This document shows, one piece after another, positions 7,605 through 15,764 of a stretch of DNA of 64,000 nucleotides. Source of the stretch: Clostridium sp. (GTDB lineage Bacteria > Bacillota > Clostridia > Clostridiales > Clostridiaceae); assembly GCF_021372645.1 (NCBI RefSeq), contig NZ_JAJFUC010000015.1, positions 1 through 64,000 of the forward strand, in the 5' to 3' direction. The number at the start of each line of letters is the position of its first letter. The stretch's first letter is position 1. Below the pieces are notes generated by a model that had not been told where the DNA came from, did not search any database, and saw nothing but the letters and a program-made list of their open reading frames with translations. Position numbers and translations under genes: made by a program.

Positions 7605-9502
7605 TGTATTTAAAAATTACATATGATCAAGAATTTGATGATTTATATATGCATTTAAAAAGTAAATACCCTGTTAAACTATTTAATTTAGATGGTATTG
7701 GAGAACAAACTGATATGTCTAAATTTAGTAAAAAGTTTTTCTCCGCTAATATCACATCGGATGCTTCTATTGATGCTAATGCAAATGTTGATGATATAAG
7801 TGTTATTGCTTATAATACAGAATTACCCAAACCATATTTTAGATTAAATAGTTATTATATATTATGGAAAGAACTAAGAAGATTATATAATTTACAAGTT
7901 GCTAATGAAATAGTAGAAATGCAATTAGCAGGAGATATTTATATTCATGATTTTCATGGAGTGGCAGCAGGAATGCCGTATTGTTTTAATTATTCTACTT
8001 ATGACATTATGACAAATGGTTTGCCAATGGTTAAAAAGATTAAATCTTTTAATCCTAAATATCTATACTCTTTTAAATCACAACTTGAACAGTTTACAGT
8101 TATTGCTTCAAATTCAACTTTAGGGGCAACTGGCTTAGCGGATTTATTAATAGTAATGTCTTATTATGTTAAAAATATTTTAGATTCAAAAACAGACGCA
8201 CATTTTACATTTGCTACTGAAAAAGATTGTTGGAATTATATTAAAGAGAGCATAATTTCTTTTATTTATACAATAAATCAACCCATGAGGGCTAATCAAA
8301 GTCCTTTCACTAATATAAGTATATATGATAAATATTTTTTAGAAAAATTACGTGAAGATTATGTTTTCCCTGATGGTTCTTTGGCAGATATAAAAATAGT
8401 ACAAAAACTTCAAATATTATTCATGGATATAATGAATAAAGAAATGAATAGGACTCCTATTACTTTCCCAATCACAACAGCTTGTTTTAGTATTGATGAA
8501 GAAAATAATATTCAAGATGAAGACTTTTTAAAATTAATATCTGAAAAGAATCAGAAATATGGATTCATAAATATCTATTGTGGGAAAACATCTACACTTT
8601 CTAGTTGTTGTAGACTTAGAAGTGAACAAAAATCAGAGTATTTTAATTCATTTGGTTCAGGTTCATCTAAAATTGGTAGCCTTGGAGTTTGTAGTATAAA
8701 CTTTCCTCGATTAGCTTTAAAAAATAAATATAATGAATATGATTTCTTTGAATCCTTAAAACAAATGGTTGAAGTTTGTGCAAAAATCAATAATGCAAAA
8801 CGTCATATCATCAAAAAAAGAATAGAGAATGGTAATGAACCTTTATATGCATTAGGGTATATGGACATATCAAAACAATATTCTACGGTAGGGGTAAACG
8901 GATTAAATGAATGTGTAGAAATAATGGGATATGACATTTTAAATAAACAGGGTCAAGATTTTGCTGTAAAAATAATGGACGTTATCAATATTATTAACAA
9001 AAGATTTGAAAAAAATTATAATGCTCCTCATAACTGTGAACAAGTACCTGGGGAAAATATGAGTATCAAAATGGCAGAAAAGGATAAATTACTAAATTAT
9101 CACACCAAATATAATATTTATAGTAACCAGTTTATTCCTTTGATAGTCAATGCAGATATGCTAGATAGAATTAAACTACAAGGTTTATTTGATAAACATT
9201 TTAGTGGTGGAAGTATTCTTCATATTAATATTGATAGTCCAATAGAAGATATAAATTCTATTATAGAATTAATTAGATCGACAGCAAAAATGGGTGTAGT
9301 TTATTTTGCACTTAATTATAATTTGCAAGAATGTGAAGAAGGTCATATGAGTGTAGGCAGAAAAGATAATTGCGAAATATGCGGTAAACTAATCATTAAT
9401 AATTATACTAGAGTAGTTGGATTTTTAACAAATACAAAAAACTGGCATAAAGTTAGAAGAGAAGAAGATTATCCTAGTAGAAAATGGTATGAAAGTATAT
9501 GA
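7604..9502 (+). CDS. nrdD: Anaerobic (class III) ribonucleoside-triphosphate reductase
   Basis: 632 residues, the usual size for phage NrdD. It makes deoxynucleotides from ribonucleotides under anaerobic conditions using a glycyl radical. The C-terminal radical loop is RVVGFL; the Gly near residue 607 is the expected radical site, in place of the commoner RVCGYL. A Cys cluster just before it (QECEE...NCEICG) matches the zinc site. Candidate active-site cysteines are in MPYCFNY and SSCCRLR. I see no N-terminal ATP-cone. It overlaps nrdG by four bases (ATGA). The lack of an aerobic reductase in view points to an anaerobic host. Confidence 0.93.
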   Translation: MYLKITYDQEFDDLYMHLKSKYPVKLFNLDGIGEQTDMSKFSKKFFSANITSDASIDANANVDDISVIAYNTELPKPYFRLNSYYILWKELRRLYNLQVANEIVEMQLAGDIYIHDFHGVAAGMPYCFNYSTYDIMTNGLPMVKKIKSFNPKYLYSFKSQLEQFTVIASNSTLGATGLADLLIVMSYYVKNILDSKTDAHFTFATEKDCWNYIKESIISFIYTINQPMRANQSPFTNISIYDKYFLEKLREDYVFPDGSLADIKIVQKLQILFMDIMNKEMNRTPITFPITTACFSIDEENNIQDEDFLKLISEKNQKYGFINIYCGKTSTLSSCCRLRSEQKSEYFNSFGSGSSKIGSLGVCSINFPRLALKNKYNEYDFFESLKQMVEVCAKINNAKRHIIKKRIENGNEPLYALGYMDISKQYSTVGVNGLNECVEIMGYDILNKQGQDFAVKIMDVINIINKRFEKNYNAPHNCEQVPGENMSIKMAEKDKLLNYHTKYNIYSNQFIPLIVNADMLDRIKLQGLFDKHFSGGSILHINIDSPIEDINSIIELIRSTAKMGVVYFALNYNLQECEEGHMSVGRKDNCEICGKLIINNYTRVVGFLTNTKNWHKVRREEDYPSRKWYESI

Positions 9503-9939
9503 ATATAGTATCGACACAATATACTGCAAATACAAAAACTTTTGAAATATATTTAGCAGGATGTGCAAGAAATCCTCATTGTAAAAACTGTTTTAATGAA
9601 GAAACTTGGGATTTTAATATTGGTAAATTATATGAAGAAGAATTACCAAATATATCAATTAAAATAAATGATTTTTCAAATTTAATTAAATATATAGCAA
9701 TTCTAGGAGGCGAACCACTCCACTCAAAAGGTTTGGTTCACCTTTTAGAAATCTTGTATAAATTAAAACCAATATGGTTATACACTTCTTATGAATTAAA
9801 TGAAGTTCCAAATAATATTAAGCAGTATTGTTCTTATATAAAAACAGGAAGATATATCGAAGAACTTGCTATTGACAATAATATTCAATATGGTATTAAA
9901 CTAGCAAGTTCAAACCAAAAAATATATAAAATAAATTAA
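9499..9939 (+). CDS. nrdG: Anaerobic ribonucleotide reductase activating protein (radical SAM)
   Basis: 146 residues, overlapping nrdD by four bases. It would install the glycyl radical on NrdD using S-adenosylmethionine and a 4Fe-4S cluster. The cluster motif is GCARNPHCKNCFN, a CX5CX2C spacing rather than the textbook CX3CX2C. It is followed by a GGEP motif (ILGGEPLH) that binds the SAM amino group. Size, gene order and GGEP support NrdG. Confidence 0.88.
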   Translation: MNIVSTQYTANTKTFEIYLAGCARNPHCKNCFNEETWDFNIGKLYEEELPNISIKINDFSNLIKYIAILGGEPLHSKGLVHLLEILYKLKPIWLYTSYELNEVPNNIKQYCSYIKTGRYIEELAIDNNIQYGIKLASSNQKIYKIN

Positions 9940-9960
9940 AAAATAAAGGAGGAAACAATC

Positions 9961-10215
9961 TTGCCTGATATTGTAATGTGTAAAAAATATAATTGTCCTA
10001 AAGCAAATGAATGTTACCGTCTTCGCGCTATATCATTAGACAAATATCAAGCATATACTGATTTTATTTCAATTTGTAATGATTTAGACGATTATCATTT
10101 TTTCATGAAAATACGTCCAGAAGACGAAGTAATAGAATTAGAAGAGATATTAGAGAATCAGAATTCAAAAGAAGTTACAAAAACTGAAACGGAGGCATCT
10201 AATGGAGAAATCTGA
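9961..10215 (+). CDS. Cys-rich small protein (84 aa)
   Basis: TTG start after AAAGGAGGAAAC. The N-terminus CKKYNCPKANECYR plus a later SIC gives four cysteines that could bind zinc. The C-terminal third is acidic and low complexity. It overlaps the next start by 14 bases. No family name is recalled with confidence. Confidence 0.55.
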   Translation: MPDIVMCKKYNCPKANECYRLRAISLDKYQAYTDFISICNDLDDYHFFMKIRPEDEVIELEEILENQNSKEVTKTETEASNGEI

Positions 10216-10396
10216 TCAATCTAACCAACCAAATTTTAAACCAAGTTGGGACACCTGTTATTTTCCTAGGTTATCTATTGATAATAAGTGTAATGAATGT
10301 AGTTTAAATGGTTTTGCTCTATGTAAAATGCATCCAAATTATAAACAAATGAAAGAAGAATTCGATAAGAAACATGAGAAAAGAAAGAAGGATTAA
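10202..10396 (+). CDS. Cys-rich small protein (64 aa)
   Basis: ATG follows CGGAGGCAT, inside the previous gene. It has C...CNEC...C in the middle and a lysine-rich helical tail. It is probably a zinc-binding miniprotein related in style to its upstream neighbour. Function unknown. Confidence 0.55.
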   Translation: MEKSDQSNQPNFKPSWDTCYFPRLSIDNKCNECSLNGFALCKMHPNYKQMKEEFDKKHEKRKKD

Positions 10397-10399
10397 TTA

Positions 10400-10846
10400 G
10401 TGAGTAAAGAATTGTTAATTCAATTATTAGATAATGACGGAAAGGTTTTAGAAGATATATGTATTACTTCAAATGTTACAAATAATTCTACTTTTGATAA
10501 ACTATATAAATCAATTGTAGATAGAACAACTACTTATGAAAAGGCAATGAATGAAATAATAAATATAAAAATTAAGAATATAGAGGAATCAGAACCTCAA
10601 GATAAATTTATAAATTTTTTAGCATCATTAGATGATAAGATTATTGCTTTAGAAAATAAAAATAAAGAATGTTTATTAAAATTCGATAAGGAATTAATAA
10701 AAGAAAAATTAACACTATTAGAAACATGCTCTACTTCTAATAATTATACATTCAATATTAATATTGAGAATTCTTCCAATATTGATGTTGATAAATTATT
10801 AAAGCAAATAAGCAACGAATTAGAAAAACTAGGAAAATGGCAATAA
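10400..10846 (+). CDS. Hypothetical protein (148 aa)
   Basis: GTG start at 10400 four bases after the previous stop, with AAGAAAGGAT upstream. The sequence is mostly helical and charged with an Asn-rich strand segment (NNYTFNINIENSSNID) and a final amphipathic helix. No family is recognised. It is the last gene before the hairpin element at 10867. Confidence 0.6.
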   Translation: MSKELLIQLLDNDGKVLEDICITSNVTNNSTFDKLYKSIVDRTTTYEKAMNEIINIKIKNIEESEPQDKFINFLASLDDKIIALENKNKECLLKFDKELIKEKLTLLETCSTSNNYTFNINIENSSNIDVDKLLKQISNELEKLGKWQ

Positions 10847-10866
10847 AAATAACCCTAAAATCCCTA

Positions 10867-10940
10867 AATCCCGTTATATTGGGCTTATATAATACCCACA
10901 AAACCCAATATATAGGGATTCTTAGTAAAACATGATAAAA
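10867..10940. repeat. Dispersed hairpin + CATGATAAAA element, copy 2
   Basis: An imperfect 17 bp inverted repeat (AATCCC..TATTGGG with CCCAATATATAGGGATT) forms a long hairpin. It is followed by CTTAGTAAAA and CATGATAAAA (10931-10940). This is the fullest copy of the dispersed element and fills the 127-base gap before the gene at 10974. Confidence 0.55.
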
Positions 10941-10973
10941 GAGACATTTGGTTAAAAGTTAAGGAGTAAATTT

Positions 10974-11069
10974 ATGAAATATTTATTATATTTTGTAGTA
11001 TTTATGGTTACAATGGTTTTTATTAAACTAATAGAATTAGCAATAGATAGATATAAAAATAAATTTTAG
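10974..11069 (+). CDS. Single-pass membrane miniprotein (31 aa)
   Basis: ATG follows AAGGAGTAAATTT. The product is one hydrophobic helix (YLLYFVVFMVTMVFIKLI) with a basic tail DRYKNKF. Translation is plausible given the strong ribosome site and tight spacing to the next gene. Role unknown. Confidence 0.45.
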   Translation: MKYLLYFVVFMVTMVFIKLIELAIDRYKNKF

Positions 11070-11077
11070 GAGGAAAT

Positions 11078-11272
11078 ATGTATATAGAAGAAACTCGTTA
11101 TTTTGAAAAAGGAGATAGAGTGTTTGTTGAAAGTCATAATTACTTAGAAGATGATAAACTTGGAATTGTTATTGAAGATCAAGGATTTAACTCATATAGA
11201 CCAGTTAAAGTAAAATTAGATACTGGTGAAGAAATTATGGTTGAACCTTGTGATTTATATTTAGATGAATAG
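11078..11272 (+). CDS. Small beta-barrel-like protein (64 aa)
   Basis: ATG follows TAGGAGGAAAT. The pattern FEKGDRVFVES...KLGIVIEDQG...VKVKLDTGEEIMVEPCDLYL looks like a small SH3/KOW-type barrel. No specific family is assigned. It lies just upstream of the dUTPase gene. Confidence 0.55.
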   Translation: MYIEETRYFEKGDRVFVESHNYLEDDKLGIVIEDQGFNSYRPVKVKLDTGEEIMVEPCDLYLDE

Positions 11273-11297
11273 AAAAAAATAATAAAGGAGAATTATT

Positions 11298-11822
11298 ATG
11301 GATAAAATTTATTTTGCAAAAACAAATCCAAATGCAATAATACCATCAAAAATTGAAGAAAATGCAGGTATGGATATTTATCCCTGTTTTGAGGAAGATT
11401 TTATATGGATTAAACCACATAATACTGCAATGATACCTACTGGTATTGCTAGTGCATGTTCTTCAAATTATTATTTCCAATTGTTTGAACGTGGAAGTAC
11501 GGGAACTAAGGGGATAGGTCAAAGATGTGGAGTAATAGATAGTGGGTATAGAAATGAATGGTTTGTGCCTATTACTAATCATAATTATAAACAATTAATT
11601 ATTATCAAAGAAAACATATCTAAATCAGAAGTGTTAGAAGAATTATTTGGAACAACCCGTGGTAGTAATGACAATTTTATTTTCTATCCCTATGAAAAAG
11701 CTATATGTCAAGCAGTATTATTACCTGTTCCAAAAATTGAAGTAAATGAGATTAGTTATAATGATATATTAGAAATAACCTCAGAACGTGGTTTGGGTAA
11801 TTTAGGTAGTTCGGGTAAATAA
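11298..11822 (+). CDS. dut: dUTP diphosphatase (dUTPase)
   Basis: 174 residues of the trimeric dUTPase family, hydrolysing dUTP to dUMP and keeping uracil out of phage DNA. Motif 1 is AGMDIYP, motif 2 ERGSTGTKGIG, motif 3 CGVIDSGYRNEWFVPITN, and the C-terminal glycine-rich tail ends ERGLGNLGSSGK. ATG follows AAAGGAG. There is an insertion of about 30 residues after motif 3 compared with minimal dUTPases, which some phage enzymes also show. An intrinsic hairpin follows. Confidence 0.92.
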   Translation: MDKIYFAKTNPNAIIPSKIEENAGMDIYPCFEEDFIWIKPHNTAMIPTGIASACSSNYYFQLFERGSTGTKGIGQRCGVIDSGYRNEWFVPITNHNYKQLIIIKENISKSEVLEELFGTTRGSNDNFIFYPYEKAICQAVLLPVPKIEVNEISYNDILEITSERGLGNLGSSGK

Positions 11823-11826
11823 ATTA

Positions 11827-11855
11827 TAGCAGGAGTTATTTCCTGCTTATTTATT
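11827..11855 (+). terminator. Intrinsic terminator after dut
   Basis: AGCAGGA and TCCTGCT stem with a 6-base loop, followed by TATTTATT. Confidence 0.6.
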
Positions 11856-11891
11856 AACCGTTAACTAAAAATATAAAGGAGGTTAACCATA

Positions 11892-12074
11892 TTGAAATGT
11901 ACGTTACCCGTTTGTATTTACTATCATGAATCTATTGATAATCCTAATAATCCTAAGACATATTGTGACTTGCATGGTTTTGAAATTAACTACACAAACA
12001 TAGATAAAATCGAAAATTGCGAAAACCATAAAACTTTTCAAAAATTAAAAGAAAATTGGAAGAATATGTCTTGA
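11892..12074 (+). CDS. Cys/His-rich small protein (60 aa)
   Basis: TTG start after AAAGGAGGTTAACCATA. The spacing CTLPVCIYYHE...YCDLHGF...CENH suggests zinc binding. Family not identified. Confidence 0.5.
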   Translation: MKCTLPVCIYYHESIDNPNNPKTYCDLHGFEINYTNIDKIENCENHKTFQKLKENWKNMS

Positions 12075-12138
12075 TAATAGGTTATTAAAATAGTAAAATA
12101 AATATATAAAAAATAATTACATACGGAGGTACGATTTA

Positions 12139-12366
12139 TTGGATTTTTCTTTAACAAATGACGTTTCTAAGGCTGATTTTTGGATTTCTTACCCAGATAA
12201 AGAAAGTAGTGTAAAAGACTTTATCATTCCTAATAAGATGTATAAGTTAATTAAACATGAAGATGGATTTGGTGAAGAAGATTATTTTATTGAGGCAGAG
12301 GACGGGAGTTTAAATATGTATTATTTATGCCATAGAGGATTCTTCCTTATAGTAAAGGAGAGTTAA
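12139..12366 (+). CDS. Hypothetical protein (75 aa)
   Basis: TTG start after CGGAGGTACGATTTA. An acidic protein ending in a hydrophobic strand (HRGFFLIVKES). No family is recognised. Its stop directly abuts the ATG of the SemiSWEET-like gene. Confidence 0.55.
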   Translation: MDFSLTNDVSKADFWISYPDKESSVKDFIIPNKMYKLIKHEDGFGEEDYFIEAEDGSLNMYYLCHRGFFLIVKES

Positions 12367-12642
12367 ATGTTTTATAATATTCTACAACTAACAGGTGGTA
12401 TTATAACTTCTATTGGTGTATGTTTTCAAATTTATAAAACTATTAAAAGTAAATCTGTAAAAGATATTAGTTTTATCAATTACCTATCTTTGTTAATTGG
12501 AATTAGTATGATGGAGGCATATGGATTTCACTGGGTTTTAACTAACGGTTCAGGTTTAGCATTTTTAATTACTAATTCTGCATCTTTGTTATTAAGTTTT
12601 TGTATGGTAATTTTAATATTAATCTATAGAAACAAAAAATAA
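12367..12642 (+). CDS. SemiSWEET/PQ-loop-like membrane protein
   Basis: 91 residues with three predicted membrane helices (about 5-24, 37-57 and 65-87). The first helix and loop read GVCFQIYKTIKSKSVKDIS, close to the SWEET/PQ-loop signature (PQ then ..K.KS...S). Bacterial SemiSWEETs are ~90-residue half-transporters that dimerise to move sugars across the membrane. The match rests on this motif and the length. The Pro of the PQ motif is replaced by Phe, so transport activity is not assured. ATG immediately follows the previous stop with AAAGGAG upstream. An unusual cargo gene for a phage. Confidence 0.65.
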   Translation: MFYNILQLTGGIITSIGVCFQIYKTIKSKSVKDISFINYLSLLIGISMMEAYGFHWVLTNGSGLAFLITNSASLLLSFCMVILILIYRNKK

Positions 12643-12664
12643 ATATAAGGAGAAACTTACTACA

Positions 12665-12946
12665 ATGGACAATAAACAAAGATTAAAAATCTTAACTTCA
12701 TATCAAGATAATCCAATGGTTCATCCTCTTACCTGTGGGAAAAATTCAAATCATCAGAATTTAGTACCAGTAGAAGAGGATGATAAAGTTATATTAAAAT
12801 GTTCAGATTGTGATTATATTCAGGAGTTAACTGATAATTTTATTAAGTTGTTAAGGGAATTAGATAAGAATTATAAGAAGGGATTAGAGATGTATAAAGA
12901 GATGACAGGAAATGAGGAAGGAGAGTTGAATGTCAAGAATCTATAA
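12665..12946 (+). CDS. Small zinc-finger-like protein (93 aa)
   Basis: ATG follows AAGGAGAAACTTACTACA. Residues 24-58 contain CGKNSNH and LKCSDCDY, a putative zinc ribbon with mixed Cys/His. The remainder is a charged helix. It overlaps the next gene by 17 bases. Function unknown. Confidence 0.55.
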   Translation: MDNKQRLKILTSYQDNPMVHPLTCGKNSNHQNLVPVEEDDKVILKCSDCDYIQELTDNFIKLLRELDKNYKKGLEMYKEMTGNEEGELNVKNL

Positions 12947-13160
12947 ACATACTAAAAGTGGTAATTTATATTTATTACTTTCAGATCAAGCAAAAGAAAC
13001 TGACAATGCTGAACCTGTTGTAGTTTATCAAGCATTGTACGAAGATAATCAAATTTGGGTTAGACCATATGATGAGTTTTATAGTTTTATAGAAATTGAT
13101 GGTGAAAAGAAACCTAGATTTGAATTAATTGAAATAAAACGATTGCTTAATAAGTTTTAA
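12930..13160 (+). CDS. DUF1653-family protein
   Basis: 76 residues. YKHTKSGNLYLLL...VVVYQALYEDNQIWVRPYDEFYSFI matches my recollection of DUF1653 (pattern YKH.KGN.Y...VVYRALYG...WVRP..MF). ATG follows AAGGAGAG inside the preceding gene. The biochemical role of this family is not established. Confidence 0.75.
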   Translation: MSRIYKHTKSGNLYLLLSDQAKETDNAEPVVVYQALYEDNQIWVRPYDEFYSFIEIDGEKKPRFELIEIKRLLNKF

Positions 13161-13199
13161 TAAAAGTTCTATTTGGAAGTAATGTTAAGGAGTTAAATT

Positions 13200-13433
13200 A
13201 TGAAAAAATATACTTGTGATTTATGTGGTTCAGATACAAATGATGATCAAGAATATTCTTTGCCAATTTGGTTACATATATGTGGTGGGAGAGGTACAGT
13301 TATTTTAATGCCAAAATTTGAATTAGATATAGATCATTATAATTTATGTAAAAATTGCAAAAAGGAATTAGCTGATTTTGTATATGAGAAACAACAAAAA
13401 TATTTATTAAACCAGAAAGGAGCAACCATATGA
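13200..13433 (+). CDS. Zinc-ribbon protein (77 aa)
   Basis: ATG follows AAGGAGTTAAATT. Two knuckles, CDLCGS near the N-terminus and LCKNCKKEL near residue 50, enclose about 40 residues; a lone HIC lies between. Function unknown. It overlaps the next gene by four bases. Confidence 0.6.
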   Translation: MKKYTCDLCGSDTNDDQEYSLPIWLHICGGRGTVILMPKFELDIDHYNLCKNCKKELADFVYEKQQKYLLNQKGATI

Positions 13434-13624
13434 GAAGTGAAAAAATACTTATTGAACTTCAAAAAGAAAATCAAAAACTTAAAATACAAAATGATATTTT
13501 AGATACTGCGTTATTGAATGCTTGCCAAACTATTTGTAGAGAATTGAATTATTCTCAAGATGAAATAATACAAATGAAAAATAAATATATTGAACGAGTT
13601 AAAGATTTTTATGATTATGAATAA
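13430..13624 (+). CDS. Short coiled-coil protein (64 aa)
   Basis: Starts at an ATG overlapping the previous stop (ATGA), with AAAGGAG upstream. The N-terminal 30 residues show a heptad-like pattern (ILIELQKENQKLKIQNDIL). No family is recognised. Confidence 0.5.
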   Translation: MRSEKILIELQKENQKLKIQNDILDTALLNACQTICRELNYSQDEIIQMKNKYIERVKDFYDYE

Positions 13625-13653
13625 TTAATTAAAAATAAAGAAAGGAGTATTTA

Positions 13654-13917
13654 ATGACAAATATTATAAAACAAATACGTAAGATAATTGGTAATTTTGA
13701 TTCTAGTGATATATCTATTCATATTGCCGGAAATGAAATATGGTTTTATATCTATGAATCTGAAGTACCTATTATAATTGATTTAAAAAACAATAATGTT
13801 TATGTGGATTGTGAAACTATGAGTCATCAATTAACTAGTAGTATGTTATATGAATTACATATGATAACTGAATTATTAAACGATAATTTAGATGTGTTTA
13901 GAAATTTATTAAAATAA
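13654..13917 (+). CDS. Hypothetical protein (87 aa)
   Basis: ATG follows AAAGGAGTATTTA. A compact alpha/beta pattern with alternating hydrophobics (ISIHIAGNEIWFYIYESEVPIII). No family is recognised. Confidence 0.55.
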   Translation: MTNIIKQIRKIIGNFDSSDISIHIAGNEIWFYIYESEVPIIIDLKNNNVYVDCETMSHQLTSSMLYELHMITELLNDNLDVFRNLLK

Positions 13918-13976
13918 ACTTTGTCTTTCATCACAATATTAAAATAATAAAACCAAAATATTATAGGAGGTAATTT

Positions 13977-14603
13977 TTGATTAAATTTGAACATATAGAA
14001 GTGTTTAATTTTGAAGGTGCTTTAAAAGGTATGAGAAACCCCTTAGAATCATGGAATAAATCAGATAGTTATTATACTTATGATAATAATTTTGAAGAAG
14101 AAAGAAAATATGTTATTGGCGAAGAAGATATGAAACTTGCTTTAAAACTTGTTAAAGCAGGATCGGAACATGCTAAATTCATACGCCAGATATTTGTTTC
14201 AATAGATATTACCGCACCTTTATATTTTTATAAAGAATTTGATACTTATAAAATAAGTACAGTTGCAAATTCAACCAGTTCAATGCATAAAATGGGAACT
14301 AGATTATTAACTAATGAAGATTTTTCTTGGGATAAAATTACTCCACATAGAGATAATGAAATTTATCATTTAAATAAACTTATAAAACAATGGCAAGATT
14401 CTAATAAAACAAATAAGGAAATATGGAGAGAATTAATTCAAGATTTACCTTCTTCATTAAATCAAACAAGAACTTGGACAGCAAATTATCAAGTATTAAG
14501 AAATATATATTTCCAACGTAGGTATCATAAGTTAGTTGAATGGTTAGATTTTTGTAAAATGATTAAAGAATTGCCTTATAGTGAATTGATAACTATTGAA
14601 TAA
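13977..14603 (+). CDS. ThyX-like protein, probable flavin-dependent thymidylate synthase relative
   Basis: 208 residues, TTG start after ATAGGAGGTAATT. The central block KLVKAGSEHAKFIRQIFVS.DITAPLY..KEFDTYKISTVANSTSSMHK, and the later NYQVLRNIYFQRR.HKL, resemble a phage protein group I recall being annotated as ThyX-related. Context fits: dUTPase upstream and deoxynucleotide kinase downstream. The classic RHRX7S signature is not present in standard form. The protein may therefore be a diverged synthase or a non-catalytic relative. Confidence 0.45.
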   Translation: MIKFEHIEVFNFEGALKGMRNPLESWNKSDSYYTYDNNFEEERKYVIGEEDMKLALKLVKAGSEHAKFIRQIFVSIDITAPLYFYKEFDTYKISTVANSTSSMHKMGTRLLTNEDFSWDKITPHRDNEIYHLNKLIKQWQDSNKTNKEIWRELIQDLPSSLNQTRTWTANYQVLRNIYFQRRYHKLVEWLDFCKMIKELPYSELITIE

Positions 14604-14621
14604 AAAGGAAAGGAACTAAAT

Positions 14622-15152
14622 ATGCAAATAATTAATATATCAGGAAAAGCCCAACATGGTAAAGATACAACATCTTTAATTCTAAAAGAAAAACTAGAGT
14701 CAAAAAATAAAAAAGTATTAATAGCACATTATGCAGACTTATTAAAATATGAAGCAAAACAATTTTTTAATTGGAATGGATTAAAAGATGAACAAGGTAG
14801 GCATATTCTTCAATACATAGGGACAGACGTAATTAGAGCAAAAAATCCTAATTATTGGGTTGATTTTGTTAAAGAATTTTTAACAATGTTTCAAAACGAA
14901 TGGGATTATGTGATAATTCCAGATTGTAGATTTCCCAATGAATGTGAAGCATGGAAGATTGATGGTTGGTCTAATGTTACTGTGAGAGTGGTAAGGGGTA
15001 ATTTCATAAGTAATTTAACTACCGAGCAATTAAATCATCCTTCTGAAACTGCTTTAGATGATTATAAGTTTGATTATTATATACATAATGATTCTGGGAT
15101 AGATGAACTTAAATTAGAAATAGATAAATTTATTAATTATTTAGGAGGTTAA
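14622..15152 (+). CDS. Deoxynucleoside monophosphate kinase-like P-loop protein
   Basis: 176 residues. The P-loop GKAQHGKDTT is of the type used by T4-like dNMP kinases (GxxxxGKDT). A lid-like region with KNPNYWVDFV follows, then IPDCRFPNE, which recalls the family motif for the downstream Asp/Arg pair. The role would be phosphorylating dNMPs for DNA synthesis. ATG follows AAAGGAAAGG. It abuts the nucleotidase gene with no gap. Confidence 0.75.
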   Translation: MQIINISGKAQHGKDTTSLILKEKLESKNKKVLIAHYADLLKYEAKQFFNWNGLKDEQGRHILQYIGTDVIRAKNPNYWVDFVKEFLTMFQNEWDYVIIPDCRFPNECEAWKIDGWSNVTVRVVRGNFISNLTTEQLNHPSETALDDYKFDYYIHNDSGIDELKLEIDKFINYLGG

Positions 15153-15713
15153 ATGAAACAAAAACTATTCTTAGATTTCGATTCAGTTATTGTTGATTCT
15201 GTAACTGCTTACACTGATACATATAATGAATTATACATAAATAAAAAAGGGTTTATTCCTGCTGATCCAGAATTAAACAAACATTGGGATTTTAATGAAA
15301 TTTGTCCATTAGAGAAAAACCCATTAAATATATTTAGTCATCCATTATTCTTTAAATTTGTTGAATTTATGCCTAATGCAGAAAATGTTATTCAAAAATT
15401 AAATAATAAATATCAAATAATTATATGTAGTCTTGGTTGTTATATTAATATCGCAAGAAAAGCTAAATGGATTAAAGATAATATGCCTTATATTAAAGAT
15501 GCTATTTTACTAACTAATCAAGGGATAAAAATGGATAAAGGAATAGTAAATATGAATTATCCTGGTTCGATTTTCATTGACGATGTTAAAAGTAACTTAG
15601 ATAGTTCAAATGCTGAGAGAAAAATTTTGTTTGGTAGTAGGTTTGATTGGAATAGTGAATGGACAGGAGAATGGGGTAGGGATTGGAGTGAGGTAGGAGA
15701 GAGGTTGTTATAG
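15153..15713 (+). CDS. HAD-superfamily 5'-nucleotidase-like protein
   Basis: 186 residues. Motif I is FLDFDSVIVDS (the nucleophile DxD, with Ser where many family members have Gly). Motif II lies in IIICSLG, and motif IV is IFIDDVKSNL with the paired aspartates. This is the pattern of phage/bacterial 5'(3')-deoxyribonucleotidases. ATG follows TTAGGAGGTTAA at the end of the kinase gene. It probably helps balance nucleotide pools with the kinase and dUTPase. Confidence 0.7.
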   Translation: MKQKLFLDFDSVIVDSVTAYTDTYNELYINKKGFIPADPELNKHWDFNEICPLEKNPLNIFSHPLFFKFVEFMPNAENVIQKLNNKYQIIICSLGCYINIARKAKWIKDNMPYIKDAILLTNQGIKMDKGIVNMNYPGSIFIDDVKSNLDSSNAERKILFGSRFDWNSEWTGEWGRDWSEVGERLL

Positions 15714-15764
15714 GAAGTTATTATAATAGAAAAATAAATATTAATAAAGAAAGGGAGAATCTTT

